From NCBI GenBank assembly GCA_963995505.1, contig OZ023196.1, forward strand, positions 14,257,106-14,321,105: a DNA stretch of 64,000 nucleotides, given 5' to 3'. A program made the position numbers and the translations under genes. This stretch comes from Hypericum androsaemum. Its lineage: Eukaryota; Streptophyta; Magnoliopsida; Malpighiales; Hypericaceae. Below the pieces are notes generated by a model, which saw only the letters and a list, made by a program, of their open reading frames with translations, had not been told where the DNA came from and made no database searches. This document shows positions 1 to 11,066 of the stretch, piece after piece. Numbering within the stretch: the first letter of the stretch is position 1; each line of letters opens with the position of its first letter.

Positions 1-2
1 AT

Positions 3-383
3 GGGTTAAATCTTGTGGGATTTACTAAGGCAGCATTACCAGAAAGAGTGATGCAAGTTGCAGATCCAGTTCTTTCTCTAGCAAATGTTAATGAAACAGA
101 AGCAACTTCAAGTTCATCAATACTCGCCAGAGAAGAAGAGGAAGCCGACCAGGAAATAGAACAAGTAAGATATGGAACAGAAGCCGACCAGGAAATAGAA
201 CAAGTAGGATATGGAACAGCCCTCAATATGAAGAGGAGACCGCATTATGATCTGAGCGCTTTAGCATCTGTTCTGGAGATTGGAGTTTCCTGCTCCGAGG
301 AATCACCAAACCAACGGGCAAATCTCGGAGATGTTCTCAAGAAACTTCATAGAGTGAAGACTACTCTTTTGAGTGTCCAGTAA
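3..383 (+). CDS. LRR-XII receptor-like kinase, C-terminal exon (cut by window edge)
   Basis: This open frame enters from the left edge and stops at TAA 381-383. It matches the last exon of the receptor kinase at 59095-62554: both share GLNLV, KAALPER, MQVADP, NETEA and a closing LEIGV-C-ES-QRAN-GDVL-KLH block. That block is the end of the kinase C-lobe (subdomain XI) of EFR/FLS2/Xa21-type kinases. The kinase core and LRRs lie outside the window, so I cannot tell whether the gene is intact. It runs on the plus strand while its paralog runs on the minus strand about 59 kb away. Its variable C-lobe insert has grown by a 13-residue tandem duplication (separate entry). It could be a functional gene end or an orphan fragment. 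Confidence 0.75.
   Translation, partial: GLNLVGFTKAALPERVMQVADPVLSLANVNETEATSSSSILAREEEEADQEIEQVRYGTEADQEIEQVGYGTALNMKRRPHYDLSALASVLEIGVSCSEESPNQRANLGDVLKKLHRVKTTLLSVQ
141..218 (+). repeat. 39-bp in-frame tandem duplication in the kinase tail
   Basis: Two head-to-tail copies (141-179 and 180-218) differ at a single base (AAGA versus AGGA). Each encodes the 13 residues EADQEIEQV-YGT, so the reading frame is kept. The paralog at 59.1 kb has no such duplication at the same variable position between the NETEA and LEIGV motifs. The near identity of the copies points to a recent event. Confidence 0.9.
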
Positions 384-574
384 ATGCAAGAACGCATGGA
401 GCAACCTGTGCAAGACAGACTCCGAGCTACTAGTACCAGTTATGATACCATGTAACGGATCATACTTTCGTCTGAAGTCTCAGACGATGACTATTCCACC
501 CAAGGGGCTATATAAATGTAGACTTTAAGTATATAATGTTCAACTCAAGTTAATTAGTAGGACTATGCAAACCT

Positions 575-755
575 GATGGCTATTGCTAAGTTTTCGGAAG
601 TAACAATTGTATGCAATTTATACTTACCAACAAGTGACATTGCCTTCCAGACTGTCGGATGATCTCCTTTGTTGAGAGATATCGTCTTCCTTTCCTCCAT
701 ACCCCGCAGGCATACTTCAACAGCATTTGATGCACATTGTTCTGGCCACAAAACT
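575..755 (-). pseudogene. Decayed copy of Pumilio exon 7 (PUF repeat 7 region)
   Basis: On the minus strand this stretch encodes CASNAVEVCL, the counterpart of [10 protein letters not shown] in exon 7 of the Pumilio gene at 3304-3513. DNA similarity runs past the splice donor into the following intron: the plus-strand words GATGGCTATTGCTAA and CCAACAAGT recur in both. It is therefore a genomic copy, not a processed mRNA copy. After the first line of similarity the frame no longer follows the PUF repeat and an indel is evident. No other PUF exon is seen beside it. I read it as a dead duplicate. Confidence 0.75.
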
Positions 756-1089
756 ATCTAAATCAAGCAAGGCATAAGAATTACGGTGTAAATTCTTATG
801 TCATATTATACTGCAACAAAAGATGATGGAACGTCAACGTAGAAAAATTAGTTATTTGTTCCATACTTGTACAAACTACAGATAAGTAATGGTTCTTGAC
901 TTTCAAGAAATTATGCATTCAAGTAGATGGTCCAGTAGCAAATGAGACACTGACCAAGCAGTTAGTGGTATATCTCGAGTCTCATTTTCCGTGAGCGTCC
1001 CGCACCTTGCATAATCTTAGTTCAACTCTTGTCGAATTTTCCAAGTGGCAGAAGTGAGCTTGTATAATGACAGTTTATGTCTTGATATC

Positions 1090-1625
1090 CAGCTGAAGAC
1101 CTTTAAGAGCAAAGACGCTGCCAAACAGGAGGTTTGGCATGTCAAAGCACCCCAGTCGTTACGCGAGCCATGTCCGAGGACGTGATAAGCCACAATGTCT
1201 GGATCAAAACCACCGCCTTTCGTATCCTTAAAAATCCTTAGCGCTTTGTGCGAAAGACCATGTTTGCAAAGTCCTTAACAATAACACTGTAAGCAAACGC
1301 ATTAGGCCAGCAACGCATTTCATCGAACACCTGGACTGCACCTACTATGTCGCCCCGCAACACAAGCAAATCAATGAGATCAGTGAAAGTAACCACATTG
1401 GACTCCCAGACGCACTCGAACAGCTCCCCGAGCGCGGAGAACCCGAATTCCGTCAGAGGCAGCTGATCAAAGATCTCTCACTTCGACCGCGTAGTGGTAC
1501 CCCGTTCCTGTTATCTCCGCAAACAGGCGGTTGAGGTGGGAGGTAGGGGGCGGAGACCCGACCATCTTGTCGGAAGGCGGTTGAAGTTGCAGCTTGGTCA
1601 ATGGAGGCGGTGTGTAAAGGTCAGA
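1090..1625 (-). pseudogene. Pentatricopeptide repeat (PPR) protein pseudogene
   Basis: Read on the minus strand, three frames join into a P-class PPR protein: an N-terminal piece HLNRLFAEITGTGYHYAVEV, then LTEFGFSALG and a repeat with FTDLIDLLVLRGDIVGAVQV, then VFDEMRCWPNAFAYSVI, and in a shifted frame GLCKHGLSHKALRIF followed by GGFDPDIVAYHVL. The 'A-x-VFDEM', 'AYSVII-GLCK' and 'PDIVAY' blocks are typical 35-residue PPR helices. At least two frameshifts (near 1485 and 1275) break it, and only about two repeats remain. PPR proteins normally bind organelle RNA; this copy cannot encode one. Confidence 0.8.
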
Positions 1626-2640
1626 GATGGCGGGAACTAACAGAAAAAAGGAGGAGAAGATTTAAAACAAGAAAGGGAAGTTTTCACCCCAAAAAAATAA
1701 GAAAGGGGAACCTAGGCTATTTTTACAGGATATAACAAAATGGGCCTCGTGAACCTAGGCTCTAAGTATTTAACGACTTGTACATTATTACTTATGCATT
1801 TGATTGATCCACTTGTACACAATTATCTCGGAATTTAAAAATGTCAGATCGAGTGACAGTTTTTCTGGTTGATACCTAATATTTGAATAACTTTTTGGAA
1901 AAATCATATATATACATATATTCGGTAATATTTTTTTGTGAATTTTTTTTTGAAATTCTAATTTAATGATACTAAAGGCTATCGTGTGTAATAAAATTAT
2001 TTCTCTCTCGTAATATATTTCATATGAATATTTTTCATATTTTTATTTTCATTACAATTTTAATTTAATGATTATAGGAGAATAAATTTTTTGTTCAAAT
2101 TAGAGAAATCTATCATCCGGGCACTTTTAAATCACATGGTAGTGATCGAATCGACCAAACCACTAGACTATTACCAATAAATTGTTACTTTTTTTAGTGA
2201 CTCAGAAGTGATGTGACATTGCTATTTTCTTGACCCGTATGTGAAGTATTTCCGTTACAGCCATATGCATGAAACTTGTGAAATTTGGAAGCGTTGATTT
2301 TTCACTTTTATAATAAGTCTACTACACATTTGTTACTAGCAAGTAATTTTTACAAGATCAGAATTGATGATTATCAAAAAGAACAAAAGGGTGACGCCTT
2401 AACATGATACTTGTTTTAATGTTTTGCGTTTTTAACCATTATAAATTAAATATAGAGATTCTAAGAGTTATAAATTACCACCAAAGGAAATACTAAGGCA
2501 CAACCAACCCATTCCTTCATGTGGCAACATTAATTAGTTCTATACATACATATATATATATATACACACACACACAAGAGAGGAGCAGATGTACAATCCA
2601 TGTAAGAGCTGCATCTGCAATAAAGTACACCTGTTTTGTA
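1626..2640. other. Intergenic spacer without a recognised gene
   Basis: AT-rich DNA with frequent stops in all frames and homopolymer runs. Apart from the (TA)n(CA)n tract at 2541-2576 I see nothing definable. The right-hand part is probably the 3' UTR or downstream region of the Pumilio gene, whose stop codon is at 2732. Confidence 0.6.
2541..2576. repeat. (TA)n(CA)n microsatellite
   Basis: A run of TA dinucleotides passes directly into CA dinucleotides, about 155 bp past the Pumilio stop codon and probably in or near its 3' UTR. Confidence 0.9.
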
Positions 2641-2731
2641 ATTTGTGCAAGTTGATTCCCTGTCCTATTTCTATAGCCATTTCAAGCCAGGGAATCATCA
2701 GGCACTGTGTTGCTGCTGCTTCACCTACTCC

Positions 2732-5700
2732 TTACGATTCCGTCGTCGCGGGGTTCTCTGCAATATGATGAACATCCAACACCAGAGATGATTCCAATGA
2801 GATCATCCATGTGACAATGGCACAGCAACGCATTGAACAGCTAAACAAAATTGTGCAGTTGTCAAGAAATATGGCATACCTTCGCCACAAAGTTGCTCGA
2901 AACGAGCAACGATATGCTTTCCGTAAGTGTATTTCTTCAACGCGTGGAGATGTGATCTTATACAGTCGAGCAAAATCTTCCTCTGCTCGTCGCTGCTAAC
3001 ATCAAGAATCTTCTGGATGACATAGTTACCGAATTGGTCCTTTATCATCGTCTGGAGTATGAATACACAAGAAAAAATTATCCCGTCAGCAGAAATAAAG
3101 CTCGAAGTTGCACCACAGGTATTTCTAGCAGTGCGGGAACTTCATGCATATGAATTCCATGAACCAGATGTATGAGGTCATAGTTGGGGAAAATTTTGAT
3201 ATACAATCTTGTCCAACGACATGTCCACTAGTTGAGCTACTACATAAACAGATGGCTATTGCTAACTTTTCAGAGCTACCAAGCATGAATAATTTCCACT
3301 CACCAACAAGTTGTCATTTCCCTCCGACTGCCCGATGATCTCCTCTATCAAGAGATCACGGTCACCCCTTCCTCCGTACTGCAGGCACTTTTCAACAACA
3401 TTTGATGCATACTTGTGCTGACTCATTTGTACAACTTTCCCGGCCAATTTGCCGATAATTTGGCGTCTCTCTTCGGGATTTCCCCTCTCCAACACATGCT
3501 GCACATAGTCAAGCTGGTATTAGGAAATACAGGAGAAACACAACCTAGAGAAGGAAAAGGTAAAGAAAACCAATTGCCAGATAAGTGGCTTTGCAACAGT
3601 GTATTCAAGAATGAGGCAGCAGAGAGTATTTCTGACATGTTGGCCAATACAATCGTCTGTCGGCTCAAGGCATAAGTCACTTGACAGACAGAAATGAGGC
3701 ATCATATATCATTATTAAAGTGATTTGAAGTAAAGAGGTTTGTCCAATGACTGAAATCTGGAACGTGGGAGCTAAACGAGGTGTTTGACGATGGAAAATG
3801 CTACAAAGCAAATTGACGAGATTCCATCATCAGATATACATGCTGCAACAAACCTGAGTCACGTAGTTCCCGTACTGATCTTGAGCAAGAATGTCAGTGG
3901 ATTCCAAGATTTCATCAACAATAAACTGACTCTGTGCCTCATCCAAGCAATGCTCCAAAACCCTCTGAGCAAAGCAAACTTAAGGACTGTGAGTTACAAA
4001 TACAAGTCATTTAGTGATGTGTTAACGCCAAAAACTGTGACTTTACCTGAATGACACGGCAACCATAAGGATGAGTGGAGAGTGTCGCAACTTGCCCTCG
4101 GAAAGACGAAATGATAAATTGACTATTATCAGCTGGTAAACATTCTATACACTTTTGGATCACATGATTTCCGTTCTGATCATGTACACATCTTATAACA
4201 TGCCCATCGAGCTCTTGGACAAGTCTTGCCTTTTGTTCAAACTCAATCACTTCAAGGGCCTAGAAAAAGGAATTAGACCAATGTCCAAAAATCATAAACC
4301 GTGATATAAAATATATTAAAAAAAATCAATTACATAATAGGGAAGTCTGTCATTCATCGCTCGCAGGAGGTATGCATACTCCGTAAATAAGGAGATTTTG
4401 GTTGAAAATCTTGCCAGAAATACAGTATTTGTGGATGGGCTAATTAGACCAAATGATTTTTTCCCTTTACATTAAAATCATCAGAACGGCAAAGAATATC
4501 AAGTTTGGTTCAGAACAAATTCGGATGCAGAAAGAAGCGAACGAATTGCACAGAATCAGAACTGTCAGTTAACTAACCTTCTGTATCACACGACAGCCAT
4601 ACATCTGCAAACTTAGATGTAACATCTGTCCAGAAAGTCTATCGGCAAGCTCTCGTCGTTGTTCAGGACTTCCATGTTCAAAAAACTATAAACACAAATG
4701 ACCAGGTTCAAAAATCAATAAAGATTCCAACATTGATATTTACCAAGACTAATAGAAAGAACGACACCAAATTCAGTATCACCTTTTGAATTACATAATT
4801 TCCAAAAACATCAGTCATCAACTTCGAAGAATGAGGCAGCACTTCCTTAAAGACGGATATTTTTTCCTCGGAGCTACACTTTTCCAGCTTTTGCTGAATA
4901 TATCTACTTCCATGCTGATCAACACTGAAATGAGAAATGAAGTAATCCAAATTAATCTCTTGTGATTAGTACAGGAAGCATATAATCAAGACCGACCTGA
5001 ATCAAACATGAAGAGAGCACTACCTGAATTCAACAATGTGCCCAGCTATATCCGAGAGTTCAACTTTTCGAGAATTGCTGGATTTAATTTCTTCCAAAAG
5101 ATAATGCCTTTTGGGGTCATCAAAGCTTCTGAGCCCTCTCTGTCCTTGTCCATTGATAAAGGGACCTGTATTCCTGGAACCTTGAGAAAACAGCATGTTG
5201 TTCTGCCTGCCTAGAGGATTCGTTCCACCAATTGGAGAAGATGGTAGGGTGGGACTGGTAAGAGGAGAAGCTTGAAATTGAGGCATAAAACCCGTCCCGT
5301 GGGAGCCAATATAGTAGTTACTACCAGTTAGCCCTGCTCCTCCCATGCTTGGGACATAGAAATTTGGATCAGTTGTTAGCTGAAATCTCCTATCCTTTGT
5401 ATTTGTGCCGGGACTCCTCGGTGCAGAAAAAGGACCACCCAGACTCCCGGTGGCAGTGCCTAGCGGATAGAGATTATGAGGTGCTGTTGCACCATATGCA
5501 TCTCCAATAGGGTGCTGAAGGTACGGTAAATGGCGAGGATCCGAAAATGTAGGCTGTAGCATTAATCCCTGCTGTCCGTACATCTTCCCCAGTTGCTGAA
5601 AAACACCTGCATGCTGAATAGTTTCTCCAGTTGAAGATGAGGCACCAAACGGCATGCTGATAGAACTTTGAGTAGGATAACCAGCTATAAATGGGGGAAT

Positions 5701-6981
5701 GTATCCAGAACCGAAAGCATATCCAGCCAGACCGTATTGTGGAGAGTATAGGCCAGATGGCTGAAAATTAGGTGACAGCGGAGCCCCAGAATTCATATAA
5801 GCAGCTGCTGCTGCATATAAAGGTGGGTTAAGGGCAGGAGGGTACGACGGTGGTTGTATCTCAGGAGGTGACAACTTAGCATGGCTTTGAGAAAATGATT
5901 GCGGATGCACTGCTGCAACCTGATGTGCAATTCTCTGAGGATTAGTTGAATGTTGTTGTGTCTCTCTTACTGTATCTGAACTAAGAGAACGTGCGAGTGA
6001 AGTGCTACCCTCCAAACTAACATCTTCATTCTTCGGTTTATCTGTTTGTCGTGATGCTTGTGACTCCAACACACGTGCTTCTAGAGAAAGATCAGAAAAC
6101 ACCGGATCAAGTTCTGATACTTTGGCAAATTTCAGAGAAGAAATATTAGATGAGATTGCAGGAACTTCATGACTGGTCGCTTCCTCTGCAACAAGGTTGG
6201 ACGAACGAGAATGACTATAGACAGGAGAAGGGGTGCGAGGGAAGTCCTCCTGCATATCCACAATAAGAATAAAAGGAAGGTTGAAATGAATATAGCATCA
6301 GAAGCCATTAAAAACTATGTCCTCAAAATGGTTTTCACAGCTCAATAGACATTAGAATCAACTTGGGACACTTGATGCTAATCAGGCAATATGCTGCATA
6401 TGCACAAAACTTGAAACCTAAAAAATATAGTTAACAGCCACCGGATTCCCGAGGAAGTGAAGTAATTAACCATATATCAGATGCATTCTCTTTTATGACA
6501 AGCATTCAGGTCCACTAAAATAGCATTTTATCGGGATATGGTACTTAAGCTGATAAAATTTGCGTGTGTGATTACGAGTCTTTAATTGCTAAATAACTTT
6601 CAGAAAAATACCCAGTAAATGGCCAGAACATGCCTTCAGTTGATTTAAGCACAAACCTTTTGATGCAAAGTAATGAACCATACCGAATATGCTTTCTCTT
6701 TAATGACAAGAGTTCAAGTTCACTAAACCAGTATTTTATCGGGAAATGGCACTTAAGATGATAAAATTTGCATGTGTGATGCCGAGTCTTCAATTGCCAA
6801 GTAACTTTCAAAAAAATGAATGAAGCAAGAGATACACAATAAAGACCAGAACCATGAGGCAGAAACTGTTGATCCTAGGAACATCGCAGTCATCAATTCA
6901 CTTTCCTGGGCTTTCTAGGTTCTCATGTGCGCTAACGAGTGCATGTGCGTCCATGTCCCTCTTTGTGTTTGTGTCAGAGTC

Positions 6982-7023
<42 letters not shown>

Positions 7024-7661
7024 GCTTTTACCTGTATCAAATCAACTAAGCTTTTGTGCCGACCAGATAACGAAATGTTCTGTCCGGGCACAAGTGATAC
7101 ACTTTTATCTGAAGCTTCTTCTGGAGAAGCATCATCCTCTGACTCTTCCTTGTGAGTTGGAAGAGACACTCTTCCAAACTGCAAAGCTCTACTTCCATCA
7201 TCATTTACGGATGATGGCCTCCGATTATTACCAAGACCACCAATATGGCGTAGCATGTGTCTATTCTCCCTTGACATGAGAGGTGGAGGAAGTCTAGGAT
7301 TTAGGTTCACGTTAGCGCAGTAGTATGCAAAATAAGCAGGGTCAGACCGCAGCTGTTCTTCAGAGTCAAAATTACCAATAACCTCGCTTAAACTTTCAAG
7401 GCTAGAATTTGTGCCAAAATTCTGTGGAGCTAATAGGTTACCAATGGCAGCAAAAGACCCTTCCATACTAGGTGGGGCACTACCACTACGACTAGGAATC
7501 GTGTCCTGTTGATCCGCACTTCTGCACCCTTTCAAAAGCAATTCAAATTCTTCTTCAGCCATGCTTTTTACATTCGATCCAATCACTACGGAATCCTTAA
7601 AAGCAGGCCACTTCCTTCCCCCACCACTCTCCACCATTCTTACTGGACTTTCAGTAGCCAT
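2732..7661 (-). CDS. PUM: Pumilio homology-domain RNA-binding protein (group I APUM type)
   Basis: Nine coding exons, all with GT/AG junctions and consistent phase: 7032-7661, 5024-6249, 4783-4924, 4578-4685, 4047-4259, 3854-3964, 3304-3513, 2880-3051, 2732-2757. Together they give 945 residues, close to the family's usual 950-1000. The N-terminal 600 residues are low-complexity and include the plant NABP-type region ([11 protein letters not shown]). The C-terminal third is a full PUM-HD with eight PUF repeats. Base-contacting residues are visible as SRYIQ, NYVIQ, CRVIQ, NHVIQ, CRVIQ, NYVTQ, SNVVE and NYVIQ. By the known PUF code these match recognition of a UGUANAUA-type element in mRNA 3' UTRs, leading to repression or decay in the cytoplasm. 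The start ATG at 7661 begins MATESPVRM, usual for the family. A 5' UTR intron (about 7665-8697) is likely. Confidence 0.95.
6471..6817. repeat. Diverged 139-bp direct repeat inside Pumilio intron 1
   Basis: Copies at 6471-6609 and 6679-6817 share long blocks such as ATTTTATCGGGA-ATGG, ACTTAAG-TGATAAAATTTGC and GTGTGTGAT, with scattered substitutions. A unit of about 208 bp was duplicated within the intron. No coding role is evident. Confidence 0.85.
6982..7024. repeat. Compound (GT)n(GA)n microsatellite at the 5' end of Pumilio intron 1
   Basis: About ten GT units pass directly into about twelve GA units. On the coding (minus) strand this is a (TC)n(AC)n pyrimidine-rich tract starting only six bases inside the intron, whose GT donor is at 7031-7030. 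Length variation here would sit right beside the 5' splice site. Confidence 0.9.
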
Positions 7662-9386
7662 ACTCTAAAGGTTGCCAACAATCAAGCCTTTGAATATGAT
7701 AAGCAATCACACTATCCGAACGGTCAAGTTGAATGCATATCCATACCAAGCTGCATTCAAAGGTCAAAAACAGTCAGACTTCACCAAACACGTAATCAAT
7801 ACCATGATCCATGAGTATGTTTCTCTGTTATGAGCTAAGAAGTACGGTCTGCCAGGAAATGAGTAAGAAATGGCATACAAGATGAAGAATCATGGAATTG
7901 CAGAATCAGTCATTAAAATAGTGACGGGAGAGTCTTGGGTTCCACCCTTACAAATGAAAAAACACCATTGGGAGAGTAACTCCTATTTAGGGTTCAACAA
8001 TGTTCGACTCCGAATACACCCAGGAAAACAATCATTAAAATGACAAAACATAAACTCTGTCGAACAATATCCATCAGAATATATAATAACAATTCCTGCC
8101 TTGGTTTTAAGATAGGTCACATTAGTCCACATACAAAGCAGTCAATGCCAGTAGGGTTTATGCACCCAACATTTAAGCTCTAGTTCCCTAGATAAGAACC
8201 AAAGGCAGAAGTTCCACAGAGGAAACAGAGCACAAATATCAATCCTCGGATTTTCACTTCGAACCTGCAAACTCTTAACCGCCTGTAAAATCATCAATCA
8301 ACGGCCAATTGCCGAGACTCGGCACCCAATTCCCCGCACAAACATGTGCCTTTATCATCATCGTCAACCACGTTTACTTTTAAAATCTTAACTCAGGAAC
8401 ACTCCCTGCAACGAACCAATAATCGCGCGCGGCAAAATGGAAAACGAAACACTCCAACAAACAACATCATCGAGGACGGACACAAATGATCAGCTGAACC
8501 CAACTAATCAATCCACCAGAAAAGATCACAACTTTACTCCATCACAACAACAAAGTCACAAACTTTCACTCCTCCAAACGATCCCAGCACTCGAAAACTC
8601 ACTGATCAAGTGATCACCAATCACAAACAGCACATACACAAACCACACATAAGATATGAAACACTTATACAAAAGGGGAGTTCATAAATTGTCTCACCAC
8701 GCCAATAGGAGATGAAAGCAACAATCTTTCAAGAAACCCACATCATCTCAAAGAAGTTCGGATGGTTTGGTTATGGTTTTTGGCTTTTGGGTTTTTTTTA
8801 AGAAGAAAATAATTGTTGATTGCTTAGCTTGTAGAAGAAACCCCTAAACACAGATAGTTAGCCCAAGTTACAAGTTCTAAGAATTTTTTTGGGTTTTTCC
8901 TTTTTTTTCCATTTCTTTTTTCTCTCTCTTAATTTTTTTTTTGTCTCTTTGCCCTTAATATGGGGTTAAATTTATTACTAACAATCTGACTACCCCTCAA
9001 ATAGTAATTTATTACTAAATGCCACTATATCGTTATGGAGTTGGCTTTCTTCGTAACTATCTGGCCCTATAGGGGCATCTTCGGGAATACGTAAAGTTTG
9101 CGAAGGTCAGACCTGTACACGTATTGGGTTGGAACCTTTCAAAGCGGAATCGGTTGACACGTGGCTTTTCCTTGGCCCTACTGCTGACATCAGCTAAAGT
9201 GGTCTCGGTCTGGATTAGGGCAGGTTTGGATATGACAAATAGCTGGATCTTCTTTTTGAGCGGAAGGAATTGACTATACTAGAATGTAATTAACAAAAAA
9301 CTAAATTAATTGGTTTTTGAAATTATTTTAATTTAATTAAAAAATTTTGACTGTTAGACTTCTAAAAAAAATTTAGATAAACTTTA
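7662..9386 (-). other. 5' leader, probable 5' UTR intron and promoter region of the Pumilio gene
   Basis: No coding frame is supported here. Immediately upstream of the ATG (minus strand) is CTTTAG, a possible acceptor at 7666-7665. A consensus-like donor, GTGAGAC, lies at 8697. A 5' UTR intron of about 1 kb is common in plant genes of this type. A CT/TC-rich tract lies around 8900-8940. This is inferred from splice-like motifs only. Confidence 0.4.
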
Positions 9387-9585
9387 GGGCAAATTACTGT
9401 AGCACCTCTTTTATTTGACATAATTGACGATTTAGTCTCTATAGTTTCGAAAAATATTCTGACATCCCTCGTCTTTAATTTTATTATACGTTCGGGTCTC
9501 CGGCTCACGTTAGCAACTCTTTTTTTCATTTTTGTTATTGAAATGACTAAAATACCCTCACAAAACAAACAAAATTTTATTTCCT
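9387..9585 (+). mobile_element. Left arm of a Mutator-like (long-TIR) element
   Basis: The arm begins GGGCAAATTACTGTAGC and then shares an internal block with the elements at 47819 and 50122: TTTTATTATAC-TTCGGGTC, CACGTTAGCA-CTCTTT and TTTCATTTTTGTTA-TGAAATGACTAA. The nine bases before it (9378-9386) would be the left target duplication. I did not find the matching right arm, so the element is truncated or its right end has diverged. It directly abuts the LysM-receptor fragment at 9601, which may be captured cargo. Confidence 0.5.
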
Positions 9586-9600
9586 TCCTCTTCATAATGT

Positions 9601-10150
9601 TTGACTGCTACAACCACACCTACAACTCCATCACCCACGGTTTCCTTTGCAACGGCGGTCAAGAACACTGCACAGCCTACCTCGCCTACACTTACACTTC
9701 CCCAAACACTGTCGGCTACCTCCTCGGTGTCGGGAGCTCCGCCACTCGCATCGCCTCCATCAACAACATCTCCTTCGATATGGCATCCATTCCCCACCAA
9801 CACCCAGCTCATCGTCCCTATCACCTGCTCCTGCTTCAACTCCATCTACTACTAGCACAACGCCTCCTACACCATCAAGGACCGCCACGAGGCCTACTTC
9901 ACCGTCGCCAACCTCACCTACCAGGGACTCACCACCTGCCAGTCCATGATCTCCCAAAACCCTTACGGAGACCGCAACCTCTCTGTCGGCATGGATCTCA
10001 CTGCCCCGCTCAGGTGCGCCTGCCTAACTTCCAACAGTCCTCTCTCGATTTCAACTACCTCCTCACCTACATGGTCACCTGGGGCGACAGCATCACATTC
10101 ATTGCTCAGACATATTCAAACCAGATCTCATCGTCGCCATTGGACGATTG
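9601..10150 (+). pseudogene. LysM receptor-like kinase (LYK4/LYK5 type) ectodomain pseudogene
   Basis: Three plus-strand frame segments rebuild a LysM-RLK ectodomain. The first holds SITHGFLCNG and NTVGYLLGV. A shifted frame holds NTQLIVPITCSC, then a TAG stop near 9853, then ASYTIKDRHEAYFTVANLTY, GLTTCQSM and LRCAC. A third frame holds FNYLLTYMVTWGD. The CSC and CAC pairs are the CxC spacers between LysM modules, and the YMVTWGDS motif is typical of LysM3. There is no signal peptide, transmembrane segment or kinase. Two frameshifts and a nonsense codon show it is dead. Intact relatives bind chitin or lipochitin oligosaccharides at the plasma membrane. Its position beside a Mutator-like arm suggests transposon capture. 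Confidence 0.8.
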
Positions 10151-11066
10151 ATGAATTCATCTCCTTCTTCTTCATCGGGAGCATGTGGAGTCCAAACCAC
10201 CCCGCCCAGATACTTATCCGAGATAGACGGAGAGAGTCCGGAGGATTGCAGGAGCTTCGAGGCGGCGGCCTCTGGACGGAGCTCGATCGATGCCGCTGGT
10301 TAGGGAGAGGCAAGGAAGATGAAAAGGAGTGAGAGTGGGAAGAGGAGGAAGAAGAGAGGCGTGTCTAATTTTTAGGCGGTGGTTGGTGTTGTGCGAGGAA
10401 GACTTTGATAGTCTGGTGCATCCTGGCTTGTTTGGTACAAGGTCATGAGACTATATTCTTTGCAATCGGTGCTCATTGTTAGTTTTAATGTTTAATAACT
10501 TATATATTGTTAAAAGAGGTTTTATATTTCTACAATTAAGTATGACAATTTTTTACTCCGGGATAATAGAAATTATAGAACGTTATTAAATAACGATGAG
10601 ATACTTACTGAAAATAAAATATTGAGAATTAATTTCTAGATAAAGGAAACTCGGGGAGTTAATGGGGATTTTTGTTTAGTAGCCAATTTTTTATTGACAT
10701 CATTTTGGATTAAATTTGGGGTCCCCATATTCGGCACTGTGTAGCTGCGGATATATTTAGCATTCCAGATTGGCATAATCTGTTTTTTTTAATGGTCATG
10801 CATTTTTATTTTTTGAGTAACATTTTTTAGTTTTGTTGTTAGCGTCATTTTTTAGATTCTATTTTCTTTACTTGTTAAGGATAAATAGAATCTGTAGTAT
10901 TCCTAAGTTTGCCGATGCACAGAATTTTGTTTGAAATGATTGAGGTTGAAATTTGAAAATGTAACAAATTCTTCTTATAAAAATAGTCACATAAAATCTA
11001 ATTTGTCAATTTTTGATCGGAAACTAATTTTTTCTTATAAGATAAGTTTTTAATTTAAGTTAGACT
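10151..11066. other. Spacer without a recognised gene
   Basis: The first part (to about 10340) is GC-richer and reads open in one frame, but shows no recognisable motif; it may be further remnant of the captured fragment. From about 10440 on it is AT-rich with frequent stops. Nothing else is definable. Confidence 0.5.

Noticed and set aside
9558..9957. Val/Gly-rich antisense frames over the LysM fragment
   Set aside because: Artefact of the CAC/CCT-rich sense sequence; the plus-strand segments carry clear LysM motifs.
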